The notes beneath the pieces are model-generated. The model was not told the DNA's origin and did not search any database. It was given only the letters and a program-made list of their open reading frames with translations. 64,000 nucleotides of DNA from Pseudonocardia sp. (GTDB lineage Bacteria; Actinomycetota; Actinomycetes; Mycobacteriales; Pseudonocardiaceae), in contig NZ_JAJCYB010000070.1 of assembly GCF_029263155.1 (NCBI RefSeq), positions 26,315 to 90,314 on the forward strand, given 5' to 3'. A program made the translations under genes and the position numbers. Shown in pieces: positions 15,509 to 23,353 of the stretch (its first letter is position 1; the number at the start of each line of letters is the position of its first letter).

Positions 15509-17484
15509 CCGCGTTCGGTCCCCGACAGCCGGGCCAGCATCGCGTTGTAGGCGGCGAGGTCGGCCTCGCCGTCGGCGTCTGCGCGGCGGTCGTGCCGGGC
15601 CGCCTCGCGGGCGTCGTCGCGTGACCAGCGGGTGAGCAGCACCAGCACCACGAGCAGCATCGGCAGCTCCCCCGTCGCCCACGCGATGCCGCCGCCGACG
15701 CGCTGGTCGGCCAGCAGGTCCCCGGCCCATGGCAGGTCCAGCAACCGGTAGAACTCGCCGCCCAGCAGCGTCGCGGTACTCATCAGGGTGACGCCGAAGA
15801 AGGCGTGGAACGGCATCGCCGCGAGCAGCACGGCCAGCCGGCCCACGTGCGGCAGCCGCGACGGGGCGTGGTCCACCCCGATGATCGGCCAGAAGAACAG
15901 GTAGCCGACCAGCAGGAAGTGCAGGTTCATCAGCTGGTGGCCCCAGTGGTAGCGCAGCGCCACCTCGAACAGGTCGGTCAGGTAGAACGCGAAGTTCGAG
16001 CCGGCGAACAGCGCCAGCACCGGCAGCGGATGGGTGAGCCGCGCCAGCACCGGCGAGGCCATCGCACCGACGATCCACTCGCGCACCCCCGGCGGGCGCC
16101 CCGGCCCCGCCGGGCGCAGCGCGCGCAGCGCGAGCGTCACCGGGCCGCCCATCGCCAGCAGCACCGGTACCAGCATGTTCAGCGCCATGTGGCTGATCAT
16201 GTGGACGCTGAACACGGCGGGCGAGTAGCGCCCGACCCCCGACGAGGTCATCAGCAGCAGGAGCAGGCAGCCCGCGAGCCACGCCGCGGTCCGGCCCGGC
16301 GCCCACGCGTCACCGCGGCGGGCCAGGCGCCGCACGCCGAGCACGTAGGCCGCGGCCAGGGCGACCGCCGCCGTGCCGAACAGGGTGTTGAACCGCCAGT
16401 CCAGCACCAGCGCGCCGACCGACACCGGATCGGGCACCTGGTAGCCGATGAGCAGCTCGACCGGCGTGTCGGCGCGCTCGAGGAACCGCGGCGGCACCCA
16501 CCGCCCCGCCACCACCCCGAGCACGGTCGCCGCAAGGACCCCGGCCAGCGCCACCCCCGTCGCGGCCCGCGGCCTGCGGGGCCACAGCAGCGCCGCGGCG
16601 ACGCCGACGACCAGGAGCGCCGCGAGCCGGGCGAGCACCGCGGCGTTCCACGGCGACCCCAGCAGCGGGCCCGACCCGCGCAGCAGCGCGAGCAGCACCA
16701 GCGTCGTGCCGGCGAGCACGGCCGCACCGACCACCAGCACCGGCGCGGCGCGGCGGCGCTCGGTGGGGCCGGGACCGCCCGGCTCGGCTCGCAGCGACAC
16801 CACCACCCCGGTCACGACGGCGAGCGCGAGCGCGCCCAGCAGCTGGGCGTCGGCGCTCCAGTCGTGGGGCCCCGCGGTGGCGACCTGCCCGACCACCGCG
16901 GGCGGCAGCACCGCCGCCGCCGCGGCCGCCAGCAGGGCCGGCGTCGTACGCCACCGCAGCGCGATCAGGCCGCCGGCTCCCGCGACCAGGAACCCGCCGC
17001 CCGCCAGCATCCAGGCCAGCGGTTCCTCCAGCGCGGCGGCCAGCTCCCACCAGCCGCTGCCCACGAGCGTGGGCACGGCCGACCCGGTCAGGTCGGACGC
17101 GACCGCGACGGCCAGCAGCAGCGAGCCCACCCCGGCCACCAGGCCGTACCCGCCCGCCCGGCGCACCGCCCGGTAGCCCGCGACGTCGAGCACCCCCGAC
17201 GGCTGCGGGGCGGTGAGGAACGCCGCGTACAGCAACGATCCGACGGCCACCCCGCCGCTGAGCTCCACGACCGTCCGCAGCGCGGGGACCACGCCGCGGG
17301 CGAGCAGTCCGGGCACGGGGATACCGATGCGCGCGTACACCGCGGAGTCGAGCAGCGACAGGGCACCGGCGAGCAGCGCGCCGGCGAGCAGCACGCACAG
17401 CGCCACCACCGCCGACCCCGCGGCGGCGCCGCCGGTCGGTGGCCGCCGGCCCGCCCGCGGACGTCCCTCGGTGTCGATCGCCAC
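15505..17484 (-). CDS. CopD-CtaG fusion membrane protein
   Basis: A 659-aa polytopic protein. The first half, with about nine helices, resembles CopD copper-import proteins (ALSLLDSAVYARIGIP, then ELSGGVAVGSLLYAAF). The second half matches the caa3-type CtaG family used in cytochrome oxidase copper delivery (FSVHMISHMALNMLVPVLLA, YLTDLFEVALRYHWGHQLM, GVDHAPSRLPH). Conserved Met and His residues in helices are visible in both halves. Such fusions are common in actinobacteria and probably bring copper to the oxidase side of the membrane. I prefer GTG 17484; GTG 17589 in the same frame would add 35 basic residues. It converges on the CtpB-like gene, closing the copper island. Confidence 0.87.
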   Translation of the reverse strand: MAIDTEGRPRAGRRPPTGGAAAGSAVVALCVLLAGALLAGALSLLDSAVYARIGIPVPGLLARGVVPALRTVVELSGGVAVGSLLYAAFLTAPQPSGVLDVAGYRAVRRAGGYGLVAGVGSLLLAVAVASDLTGSAVPTLVGSGWWELAAALEEPLAWMLAGGGFLVAGAGGLIALRWRTTPALLAAAAAAVLPPAVVGQVATAGPHDWSADAQLLGALALAVVTGVVVSLRAEPGGPGPTERRRAAPVLVVGAAVLAGTTLVLLALLRGSGPLLGSPWNAAVLARLAALLVVGVAAALLWPRRPRAATGVALAGVLAATVLGVVAGRWVPPRFLERADTPVELLIGYQVPDPVSVGALVLDWRFNTLFGTAAVALAAAYVLGVRRLARRGDAWAPGRTAAWLAGCLLLLLMTSSGVGRYSPAVFSVHMISHMALNMLVPVLLAMGGPVTLALRALRPAGPGRPPGVREWIVGAMASPVLARLTHPLPVLALFAGSNFAFYLTDLFEVALRYHWGHQLMNLHFLLVGYLFFWPIIGVDHAPSRLPHVGRLAVLLAAMPFHAFFGVTLMSTATLLGGEFYRLLDLPWAGDLLADQRVGGGIAWATGELPMLLVVLVLLTRWSRDDAREAARHDRRADADGEADLAAYNAMLARLSGTERG

Positions 17485-17722
17485 CCCGAGCAGTCGCCGC
17501 CGGGACCGTCCCGGTTCCCGCGGACCGTGGCCCGACCGGGTGAAGGGCCGCAGCAGGCCGAGCCGCGCATGCTCCGACCGCCCGCGCACGTCCCGACATG
17601 CGCAGGTGGCGACGGCGTGCGCGGCTCACCCCGGAGCCGGGTTTGCCCGCCCACCAGCGTGCGGGTACACCACCGCAGCCGAAGGCTGGTGGGACACCCC
17701 CGACCCCGGGACCGCGGACCCG

Positions 17723-18061
17723 GTGCGCATCGATGAGGTCCTGGAGGACACCGCGATGCTCGACGGCCGGACCATCCGGGTGAACGGGACGGTCGCCGAC
17801 ACGGTCGCCGACTCGGCTCTGGTGCTGGCCTCCGGAGATGGTGCCTCGGGGGATGGTGCGGATTCGGTGCTCGTCGTGCACCAGCCGGATGTCGATCCGG
17901 CCGAGGGCAGCGACATCGGTGTCGTCGGTGTGGTGCGGCCCTCGTTCGACCTGCCGGCGGTGGAGACCGAGCTCGGCGTCGACTACGACGAGGACCTCTT
18001 CGCCACCTTCGCCGACGAGCCCTACCTGCTCGCCACGACGGTCGAGGCCGACAACGGTTGA
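17723..18061 (+). CDS. Small acidic protein, probable OB-fold, unrecognised
   Basis: A 112-aa acidic protein beginning VRIDEVLEDTAMLDGRTIRV. The pattern of short beta strands (GRTIRVNGTVADTV, SVLVVHQPDV, DIGVVGVVR) suggests an OB-like barrel. The codon pattern is strongly coding. The start is uncertain: GTG 17723 has a weak ribosome-binding site, and the frame is open upstream through a stretch reading CGYTTAAEGWWDTPD that could be the damaged remainder of a secretion signal. I do not recognise the family. A tandem GDGASGDGA sequence encodes an acidic loop. Confidence 0.5.
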   Translation: MRIDEVLEDTAMLDGRTIRVNGTVADTVADSALVLASGDGASGDGADSVLVVHQPDVDPAEGSDIGVVGVVRPSFDLPAVETELGVDYDEDLFATFADEPYLLATTVEADNG

Positions 18062-18239
18062 CGCGGGGACCGGTGTCGGCGGCCCCGGCGCGGGTATCCG
18101 TAGGAGCAGGCGGGCCGCGGGATCCCGGGACGCGGCGGGCCCACCCGATCCATCCCGGCGAGGAGGAGGACGACCGAGACATGACCACACCCGATCGGTA
18201 CATCCCTGTTCGCGGCCGGACCGCCCGACGGGCCCGCAC

Positions 18240-18572
18240 ATGAACAGCCCCGACGAGCGGCGCGTGCTCGACGGCATCGAGAGCGGCCTGCGCGCCACCG
18301 ACCCCGACCTGTGCGACCGGCTCGCGGGTGTGGCCCGCCCGGCCGGGCCCGCCGCGATCCGGCACCGTCTGACCAGCACCAGCAGCATCATCGGTTACGT
18401 GGCGGTGCTCGCCGGCGCACTGCTGTTCGGGATCGTCGGGCTGGTGACCCTCATGCTCCTCGCGATCGTCGTCAGCACCTCCGTCCGGTCGATGCGCAAC
18501 CGGCCCGAGGAGCAGCCGGACACATCCGCAGGCCCACCGCCCCGTCGCATGCCACCGTTCGACACGGGATGA
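18240..18572 (+). CDS. DUF3040 family membrane protein
   Basis: A 110-aa protein. The N terminus reads SPDERRVLDGIESGLRATDP, the signature of DUF3040 proteins (L-x3-E-x2-L-x3-DP). Two hydrophobic segments follow (SIIGYVAVLAGALLFGIVG and LVTLMLLAIVVST), then a short polar tail. DUF3040 proteins are common small actinobacterial membrane proteins of unknown role. The ATG at 18240 is in a region with little ribosome-binding signal. It lies alone between the acidic protein and the PASTA gene. Confidence 0.78.
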   Translation: MNSPDERRVLDGIESGLRATDPDLCDRLAGVARPAGPAAIRHRLTSTSSIIGYVAVLAGALLFGIVGLVTLMLLAIVVSTSVRSMRNRPEEQPDTSAGPPPRRMPPFDTG

Positions 18573-18773
18573 CCTCGGCGGGCACCCGGCCCGGGGCGGG
18601 ACCGGTGACCCCTACCGTTGCGGTGGCCACGCGGTGAGCGGGCGCGTACCCGTGGTGCCCGAGACCTCGGCGATGCCGGGCGAGGAGCTCGGCGTCGACG
18701 ACGCGTGGCGATCGGCCCGCCGGGGGCGACGCGCCCGGCACGAGGTTCGTACGTTCGTGCGCGCCGCGGTTCC

Positions 18774-19079
18774 TCAGCGGCTCGCCCCAGGGTCCTGCGG
18801 GGCCGGGCCGACCGGCGCTGGGCTGCCGCCCCCGCCGCCGGGGTCGTCCGTTCCGAACCCCACGTGCACAGCGACGGTGTCACCCGGTTCGACCTGCGTG
18901 CCGGCCGGGGGCCGCTGTGCCGTGACGACGCCCGTGACGGGCAGCTGGAGCCCGGGATCGGGATCGACCAGCACCACCCGGGCGTCCACGGCCAGCGTGT
19001 GGGCGTCGGAGATCTCGAGGCCGACGAGTGCGGGCACCAGCGTGTGCGGGGGGTCCTCCCGCACGGGGATCTCGCCCAC
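18774..19079 (-). CDS. Single PASTA-domain protein
   Basis: A 101-aa protein with one PASTA-like unit: VPALVGLEISDAHTLAVDAR, then a strand-turn region and PPAGTQVEPGDTVAVHVGFG, followed by a Gly/Pro-rich tail. PASTA domains normally bind peptidoglycan or beta-lactams outside the cell as part of Ser/Thr kinases or penicillin-binding proteins. This one has no kinase, membrane segment or signal peptide that I can see, so it is a stand-alone, perhaps cytoplasmic, form, and short actinobacterial proteins of this kind exist. GTG 19079 was chosen because coding character starts there; the ribosome-binding site is weak. Confidence 0.62.
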   Translation of the reverse strand: MGEIPVREDPPHTLVPALVGLEISDAHTLAVDARVVLVDPDPGLQLPVTGVVTAQRPPAGTQVEPGDTVAVHVGFGTDDPGGGGGSPAPVGPAPQDPGASR

Positions 19080-19159
19080 GGTCAGCCGCCGCGTGTGTGG
19101 CCGGTCTGCATGTGCCGGTGGTACCCGCCGGGGGCGGGCCGGGAAACGCCGGGGTGTGG

Positions 19160-20164
19160 TCAGCTCGCGGCGCGGATGTCGTCGACCCAGTCGTCGATCC
19201 GCTTCCACCAGGTGTAGAGCCACTCCACCTGCGCCTGCTCGCCGCGCGGCACCTCGGCCGCGGGCACCTGCCACCAGCGCATCTGCACCGTCCCGTCCAG
19301 CGGCAGCTCCCGCCAGACGTCGGCCAGGGTGAACAGGTGGTCCAGCCCGGCGTGGGCCACCCACACGACGTCGGCCTCGGGGGCGGCGGCGAGCGCGGCG
19401 GCCACCCCTCCGGGGCGGGGCGGCAGGACGCGGCGCATCTCCTCGGATCGCCGGGCCATCTCCTCGAGCCCCTTCGCCCGCAGCCGCTCGATGCCGGCCA
19501 GGCGGCGGCGCTGGGTGAAGTTGCCACCCTCGGGGAAGATGACGAACGCGTCGTCGTGGTCCAGCGCGGTGGCCAGCTCGCCGATGCGCCGTTCGAGCCC
19601 GGCACCGCCACGACCGGGGACGAAGGTGGTGGGCAGCCGGTTGAACAGCACGTCGAGGGCGGGGTCCCACTGCATCGCCTCGGTCAGCACGATCCGCGGC
19701 TCCCGGGCGTACCAGTTGGTCAGTGCGTGGATGAGCAGGAACGAGTCGCCGGGCCCGGCGTGGCGGCAGAACACCAGCAGCGGCCGGTCGAGGTAGTCGT
19801 CGGGTGAGGGGCCCTCGACCTCCACGCGCAGCCGCAGCGCCCGGGCGGCCTCGCGGTAGAGCACCCGCAGGTACCAGGCGGCGAGCTGGTAGTGCAGGTA
19901 CTGCATGCGCGGGGTGCGCAGGGCCGCGCCGAACCCGGCGGCGAGCCACAGCCCGAACAGGGCGACGAGCAGCACGCACTCCAGGACCATCGCGACCACG
20001 CCCACCCACAGGACGCGCAGCGCGCGCCACCGGCCCGGCAGCAACGGCGACGACGCGGCGGCCAGAAGCAGCCACACCGGCAGGGTGGTCAGCACGAGCA
20101 CCGTCAGCAGGATCATCGCGGGGGCGAGGACCGTCCGGCGGACCCACACCGGGGGCAGGCTCAC
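19160..20164 (-). CDS. PlsC-type 1-acylglycerol-3-phosphate acyltransferase-like membrane protein
   Basis: A 334-aa protein with two or three N-terminal transmembrane helices, then an acyltransferase domain. The catalytic H-x4-D motif is RHAGPGD, block II region is EAMQWDPALDVLFNRLPTTF, and block III is FPEGGNFTQRRR. This transfers an acyl group onto a lysophospholipid in glycerolipid synthesis. It starts at GTG 20164, overlapping the stop of the patatin-like gene (GTGA). The C-terminal half (YTWWKRIDDWVDDIRAA) resembles actinobacterial PlsC relatives adjoining phospholipase genes. It ends a four-gene set of lipid enzymes and may remodel acyl chains released by the patatin-like protein. Confidence 0.85.
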   Translation of the reverse strand: MSLPPVWVRRTVLAPAMILLTVLVLTTLPVWLLLAAASSPLLPGRWRALRVLWVGVVAMVLECVLLVALFGLWLAAGFGAALRTPRMQYLHYQLAAWYLRVLYREAARALRLRVEVEGPSPDDYLDRPLLVFCRHAGPGDSFLLIHALTNWYAREPRIVLTEAMQWDPALDVLFNRLPTTFVPGRGGAGLERRIGELATALDHDDAFVIFPEGGNFTQRRRLAGIERLRAKGLEEMARRSEEMRRVLPPRPGGVAAALAAAPEADVVWVAHAGLDHLFTLADVWRELPLDGTVQMRWWQVPAAEVPRGEQAQVEWLYTWWKRIDDWVDDIRAAS

Positions 20165-21024
20165 CGCGCCTCCCCGACACCGGCGTGGGCCCGCAGGTAG
20201 GCCGCCGACGCCCGGTACGCGGCGGCGATCCGGTCACCGGCGGAGCCGACGTCGCGGTAGCGCAGTGCGGCGCGGCTGTCCCAGCGCGGCGCGCCCGCTC
20301 CCCCGGTCGGCAGCACGTGCACCTCGACCCCCTCCGGCACGGCGGCCAGATCGCGGGCGTACCGGTGGCGCCGCGCGATCTCGAACGCCACCATCGCCAC
20401 CTCCCATGGCCGCCGCGGCGGCCGCAACGGCGACGCGATGCGCCCGACCTGCAACACGAACACCCGGGTCGCCCCCAGCTCGACGGCGCGCCCCAGCGGG
20501 ATGCTGTCGACCAGACCCCCGTCGAGGTAGTGCCGGCCCTCGACGACCGCCGGCGGCAACAGCCCGGGCACCGCTGCCGAGGCCAGCACCGCGTCGACGA
20601 CCGGGCCGCGCTCGAACCAGTGCTCGGACGCGTCCTCGATGCCCGCCGCGCAGCAGGCGAAGCGCACCGGGAGGTCCTCGATGCGCCGCTCCCCCAGCAC
20701 CTCGGTCACCGCCCGGCGCAGGGGGCCCGACGAGTGCGCGGCGACCCCGCTGCGGGCCAGCTCGCGCAGCCGCCCGAACGTCCCGGCCGCGAACAGCGCA
20801 CGCGCCTCGGGCGAGCGCCACAGCGAGTCGAGCCGGTCGGCGACGTCCCCGGGCGGCAGCGCCGCGAGCACCGCGCCGTTGAGCGCCCCGACCGAGGTGC
20901 CCAACACCAGGTCGGGCCGCACCCGCGCCTCGATCAGCGCGCGCAGCATCCCGACCTGCACCGCTCCCAGGACACCCCCGCCGCCCAGCACGAACGCGGT
21001 ACCGCGGGTGCCGCCCTCGTTCAT
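20161..21024 (-). CDS. Patatin-like phospholipase
   Basis: A 287-aa protein with the full patatin signature: oxyanion loop GGGGVLGAVQVGML, nucleophile elbow GTSVGALNG (catalytic Ser), and the catalytic Asp in LDGGLVDSIPLG. It has no signal peptide, so it probably acts on the inner membrane face as an acyl hydrolase. It is in the middle of the lipid operon with an alpha/beta hydrolase upstream (29-base gap) and a PlsC-type acyltransferase overlapping downstream. Residues near the C terminus contain RRHRYARDLAAVPEGVEVHVLP, typical of the actinobacterial subgroup. Confidence 0.9.
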   Translation of the reverse strand: MNEGGTRGTAFVLGGGGVLGAVQVGMLRALIEARVRPDLVLGTSVGALNGAVLAALPPGDVADRLDSLWRSPEARALFAAGTFGRLRELARSGVAAHSSGPLRRAVTEVLGERRIEDLPVRFACCAAGIEDASEHWFERGPVVDAVLASAAVPGLLPPAVVEGRHYLDGGLVDSIPLGRAVELGATRVFVLQVGRIASPLRPPRRPWEVAMVAFEIARRHRYARDLAAVPEGVEVHVLPTGGAGAPRWDSRAALRYRDVGSAGDRIAAAYRASAAYLRAHAGVGEAR

Positions 21025-21053
21025 CTGTCCTCCGGATCGGCTGCGGGCGGACG

Positions 21054-21875
21054 CTACCCGGCCCTCGACGAACCCGCCCCGGGTGGTGGGTGCTGCTCGC
21101 CGAGGTCGCCGTGCGGGCCGTGGCGGCCGGCATCCCGCGCACGGACGAGGTCGGCCAGCGCCCGCGGTGCGGCGAAGGGCAGTGCGTGCGAGGAGTCCAG
21201 CTCCACGAACTCGCCGCGGGGGATGTGCGCGGCCACCCGCCGCGCGAACGGTGGGGGCACGAGGTGGTCCCGGGTGCCCCGCACGACCAGCGCCGGGACC
21301 GCGAGGCCCGCCGCCCGCTCCAGGACCGGGACCGCGAGCAGGGAGCGCAGGTCCTCGCCTGCCCTCCGGACGGAGGCGCGCACGACGTCGCGGACCACCA
21401 GGGCCAGGTATCGGGGCGGTTCGTGCCGCATCGCGCGGGCGAAGCGGGCGACGAGCGGCACGGGTCCACGGGCCCGCGGCGCGAGGACCGGGCTGGTGAG
21501 GACGAGCCGTTCGACGAGGTCGGGGGCCTGCAGCGCCAGCTCGATCGCGAGGATGCAGCCGAACGAGTTGGCCACCACGGTCGCCCGCCCGGTCGTGCGC
21601 TCCATGAGCCGCTGCAGGGTCCCGACGAGCCCGTCGAGCGACAGCGGGTCCTCGGCACGCGGGGTCCGCCCGGTGCCGGGCAGGTCGGGCGCCACGACGA
21701 GGCGGTCCGCGGCCAGCTCGACCCCCAGCGGCTCCAGGTAGCGCGACGAGGACCCCAGCCCGGGCACCAGCAGAACCGGTCCCGAGCACGCCCCGTCGGG
21801 CCGGGCGGTCCGGACGTGCAGCCGCAGCGCACCGACCTCGACCGTGGTGCTCGTGAGCCGGGCGCGCCGGCTCAC
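21054..21875 (-). CDS. Alpha/beta hydrolase
   Basis: A 273-aa alpha/beta hydrolase. The oxyanion strand is LVPGLGSSSRYLEPLG, the nucleophile elbow is VVANSFGCILA (Asn-Ser-Phe-Gly around the Ser), the acid is in RGTRDHLVPP and the His is in DSSHALPFAAP. GTG 21875 overlaps the stop of the PAP2 gene (GTGA), so it is coupled to it. Its substrate is unknown; the neighbours suggest an ester on a lipid. The C terminus carries a short polar tail rich in His and Pro. Confidence 0.85.
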   Translation of the reverse strand: MSRRARLTSTTVEVGALRLHVRTARPDGACSGPVLLVPGLGSSSRYLEPLGVELAADRLVVAPDLPGTGRTPRAEDPLSLDGLVGTLQRLMERTTGRATVVANSFGCILAIELALQAPDLVERLVLTSPVLAPRARGPVPLVARFARAMRHEPPRYLALVVRDVVRASVRRAGEDLRSLLAVPVLERAAGLAVPALVVRGTRDHLVPPPFARRVAAHIPRGEFVELDSSHALPFAAPRALADLVRARDAGRHGPHGDLGEQHPPPGAGSSRAG

Positions 21876-23212
21876 CCGGGGCCCCCGCGGACGGGGGGCC
21901 CGAGACGCAGGCAGGCCAGCAGCCACGGCACCGCGAACAGCAGGCTCGCGAGGACGTCGCTGGGATGATGCATGCCGAAGTAGATCCGACCGCTCCCCAC
22001 CGCCACCGCGAGCACCGCCGCCGCCGCCGCCGCGAGCGACCACCGCAGCCGCGGCGCGAGCACGCGCGCCGCCAGCAGGGCCGCGAGGCCGTAGAGGCAG
22101 ACCGCGGCGGACACGTGACCGGACGGGAAGCTCGATGTGGGCGGCACGAGCAGGCCCAGGTTCCCGACATCGGGGCGCGACCGGTCGACGACCCCGGCGC
22201 TGACCAGGAACAATGCCAGCTCCCCACCGAGCACCAGCACCACCAGGGACACCGGCCGCGTGCTGCGGGTGGCCACCGCCACCAGTGCGGCGAGCGTGAG
22301 CGCCCCGGCCACGACCGTGGGGGTGTCGCCCAACGCGCCGAAGACCTCGGCGACCGGGGTCAGGGTCGGGGCCCGGATCGCCACGAACCACCCGGTGACG
22401 GCGGCGTCGGCCCGTTGCACCGCGGCCGACCCGGTCACCAGCGCGCCCGCGCTGAGCAGAGCGCCCAGCAGGAGCAGCCAGATCGCGGCGAGGGCGCCCG
22501 CCCGCACCCACGGCCGCGGCGCCGCAGGTGCCCGGCCCGCCCCGACCGGCCGGTACGGGCCGTCGCGCGCCAGGCGGGCGCGGTGGCCGAAGGCGGTCGT
22601 GGTGACGCCCAGCCACGCCACGCCGAGCACCATCCCGAGCACGAGCGGGGCCGGCGCGACGCCCACGGCGAAGCGCGCGAGCCCGACGAGCGCGACGAGC
22701 GCGACCACCGCCACCGCGGCACCGCGCCGCCAGCGCGGCGGCACCGCGGGGGTGAGGACGACCAGCAGCAGCCCGTAGGCCACCACCGCGGACAGCGTGT
22801 GCCCACCGGGCCCGGCGGGCGCCTGGGACGTGAGTGCCGCGGCAGCGGCCCCGGTACCGGCGCCGAGCACGCCGGCCCCGGCCGCGGTCACGGCGACGTA
22901 CCCGGCCAGGCGGCGTCGGCCGTCAAGCAGCAGCGCCGAACCCAGCAGCACGAGCACCACCGCCGCGGCCACCGGGCTGCCCAGCCCGGCCGCCTCCCGG
23001 ACGACGTCGATCAGCCCGGGTATGCGCGACACCGCCTCCTGGACCCCGCTCGCCGCTCGCTGCCCCGCCGCGGCCGGGCCGGCGAGCAGCGTTCCCGCGC
23101 CCACCCCCGCGACCAGCAGCACGAGCAGCCCCGCCGCGCTGTAGGCGGAGCCCGCCGCGGCCCGGCGGGGCTCCGTCCCCGCGAGGCCACCGGGTCGGCC
23201 CGTTCCGATCAT
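21872..23212 (-). CDS. PAP2 phosphatase with a degenerate N-terminal copy
   Basis: A 446-aa protein with about ten transmembrane helices. The C-terminal half has the three PAP2 motifs: VDRSRPDVG, SSFPSGHVSAA and GSGRIYFGMHHPSDVLAS. The N-terminal half shows a related layout without the residues (GGHTLSAVVAYG, GLARFAVGVAPAPLVLG), suggesting an internal duplication in which the first copy lost activity. It removes phosphate from lipids such as phosphatidic acid or an isoprenoid diphosphate, with the active site outside. ATG 23212 is preferred over GTG 23218 because GGAGG would then be five bases upstream. First gene of the lipid operon. Confidence 0.85.
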   Translation of the reverse strand: MIGTGRPGGLAGTEPRRAAAGSAYSAAGLLVLLVAGVGAGTLLAGPAAAGQRAASGVQEAVSRIPGLIDVVREAAGLGSPVAAAVVLVLLGSALLLDGRRRLAGYVAVTAAGAGVLGAGTGAAAAALTSQAPAGPGGHTLSAVVAYGLLLVVLTPAVPPRWRRGAAVAVVALVALVGLARFAVGVAPAPLVLGMVLGVAWLGVTTTAFGHRARLARDGPYRPVGAGRAPAAPRPWVRAGALAAIWLLLLGALLSAGALVTGSAAVQRADAAVTGWFVAIRAPTLTPVAEVFGALGDTPTVVAGALTLAALVAVATRSTRPVSLVVLVLGGELALFLVSAGVVDRSRPDVGNLGLLVPPTSSFPSGHVSAAVCLYGLAALLAARVLAPRLRWSLAAAAAAVLAVAVGSGRIYFGMHHPSDVLASLLFAVPWLLACLRLGPPVRGGPG

Positions 23213-23296
23213 CTGCACCTCCGGCTCGTCGGTGTACGCGTGCGACGCGCCGGGCAGAGCCAGGACGTGACGGATCTGCCAACCGGTGCGGAGTCG

Positions 23297-23320
23297 CGTT
23301 TCCCGGGTACCCGGGAAACG
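23297..23320. promoter_or_regulatory. Perfect 24-bp palindrome between the divergent lipid genes
   Basis: The half-site CGTTTCCCGGGT is followed immediately by its exact reverse complement, giving a loopless 24-bp palindrome in the 141-base gap between the PAP2 gene (23212) and the phospholipase-D gene (23354). A GGGTAC core reads the same on both strands, and both orientations have spacing compatible with a GGGTAC-type -10. This suggests a dimeric regulator site controlling both directions. Confidence 0.65.
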
Positions 23321-23353
23321 GACGCGCTACCGACGTCGAGGACAGGAGCACAC

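Noticed and set aside
18634..18773. Plus-strand frame beginning MSGRVPVVPETSAMPG
   Set aside because: It runs into the PASTA gene on the other strand and loses coding character; no ribosome-binding site and no recognisable domain.
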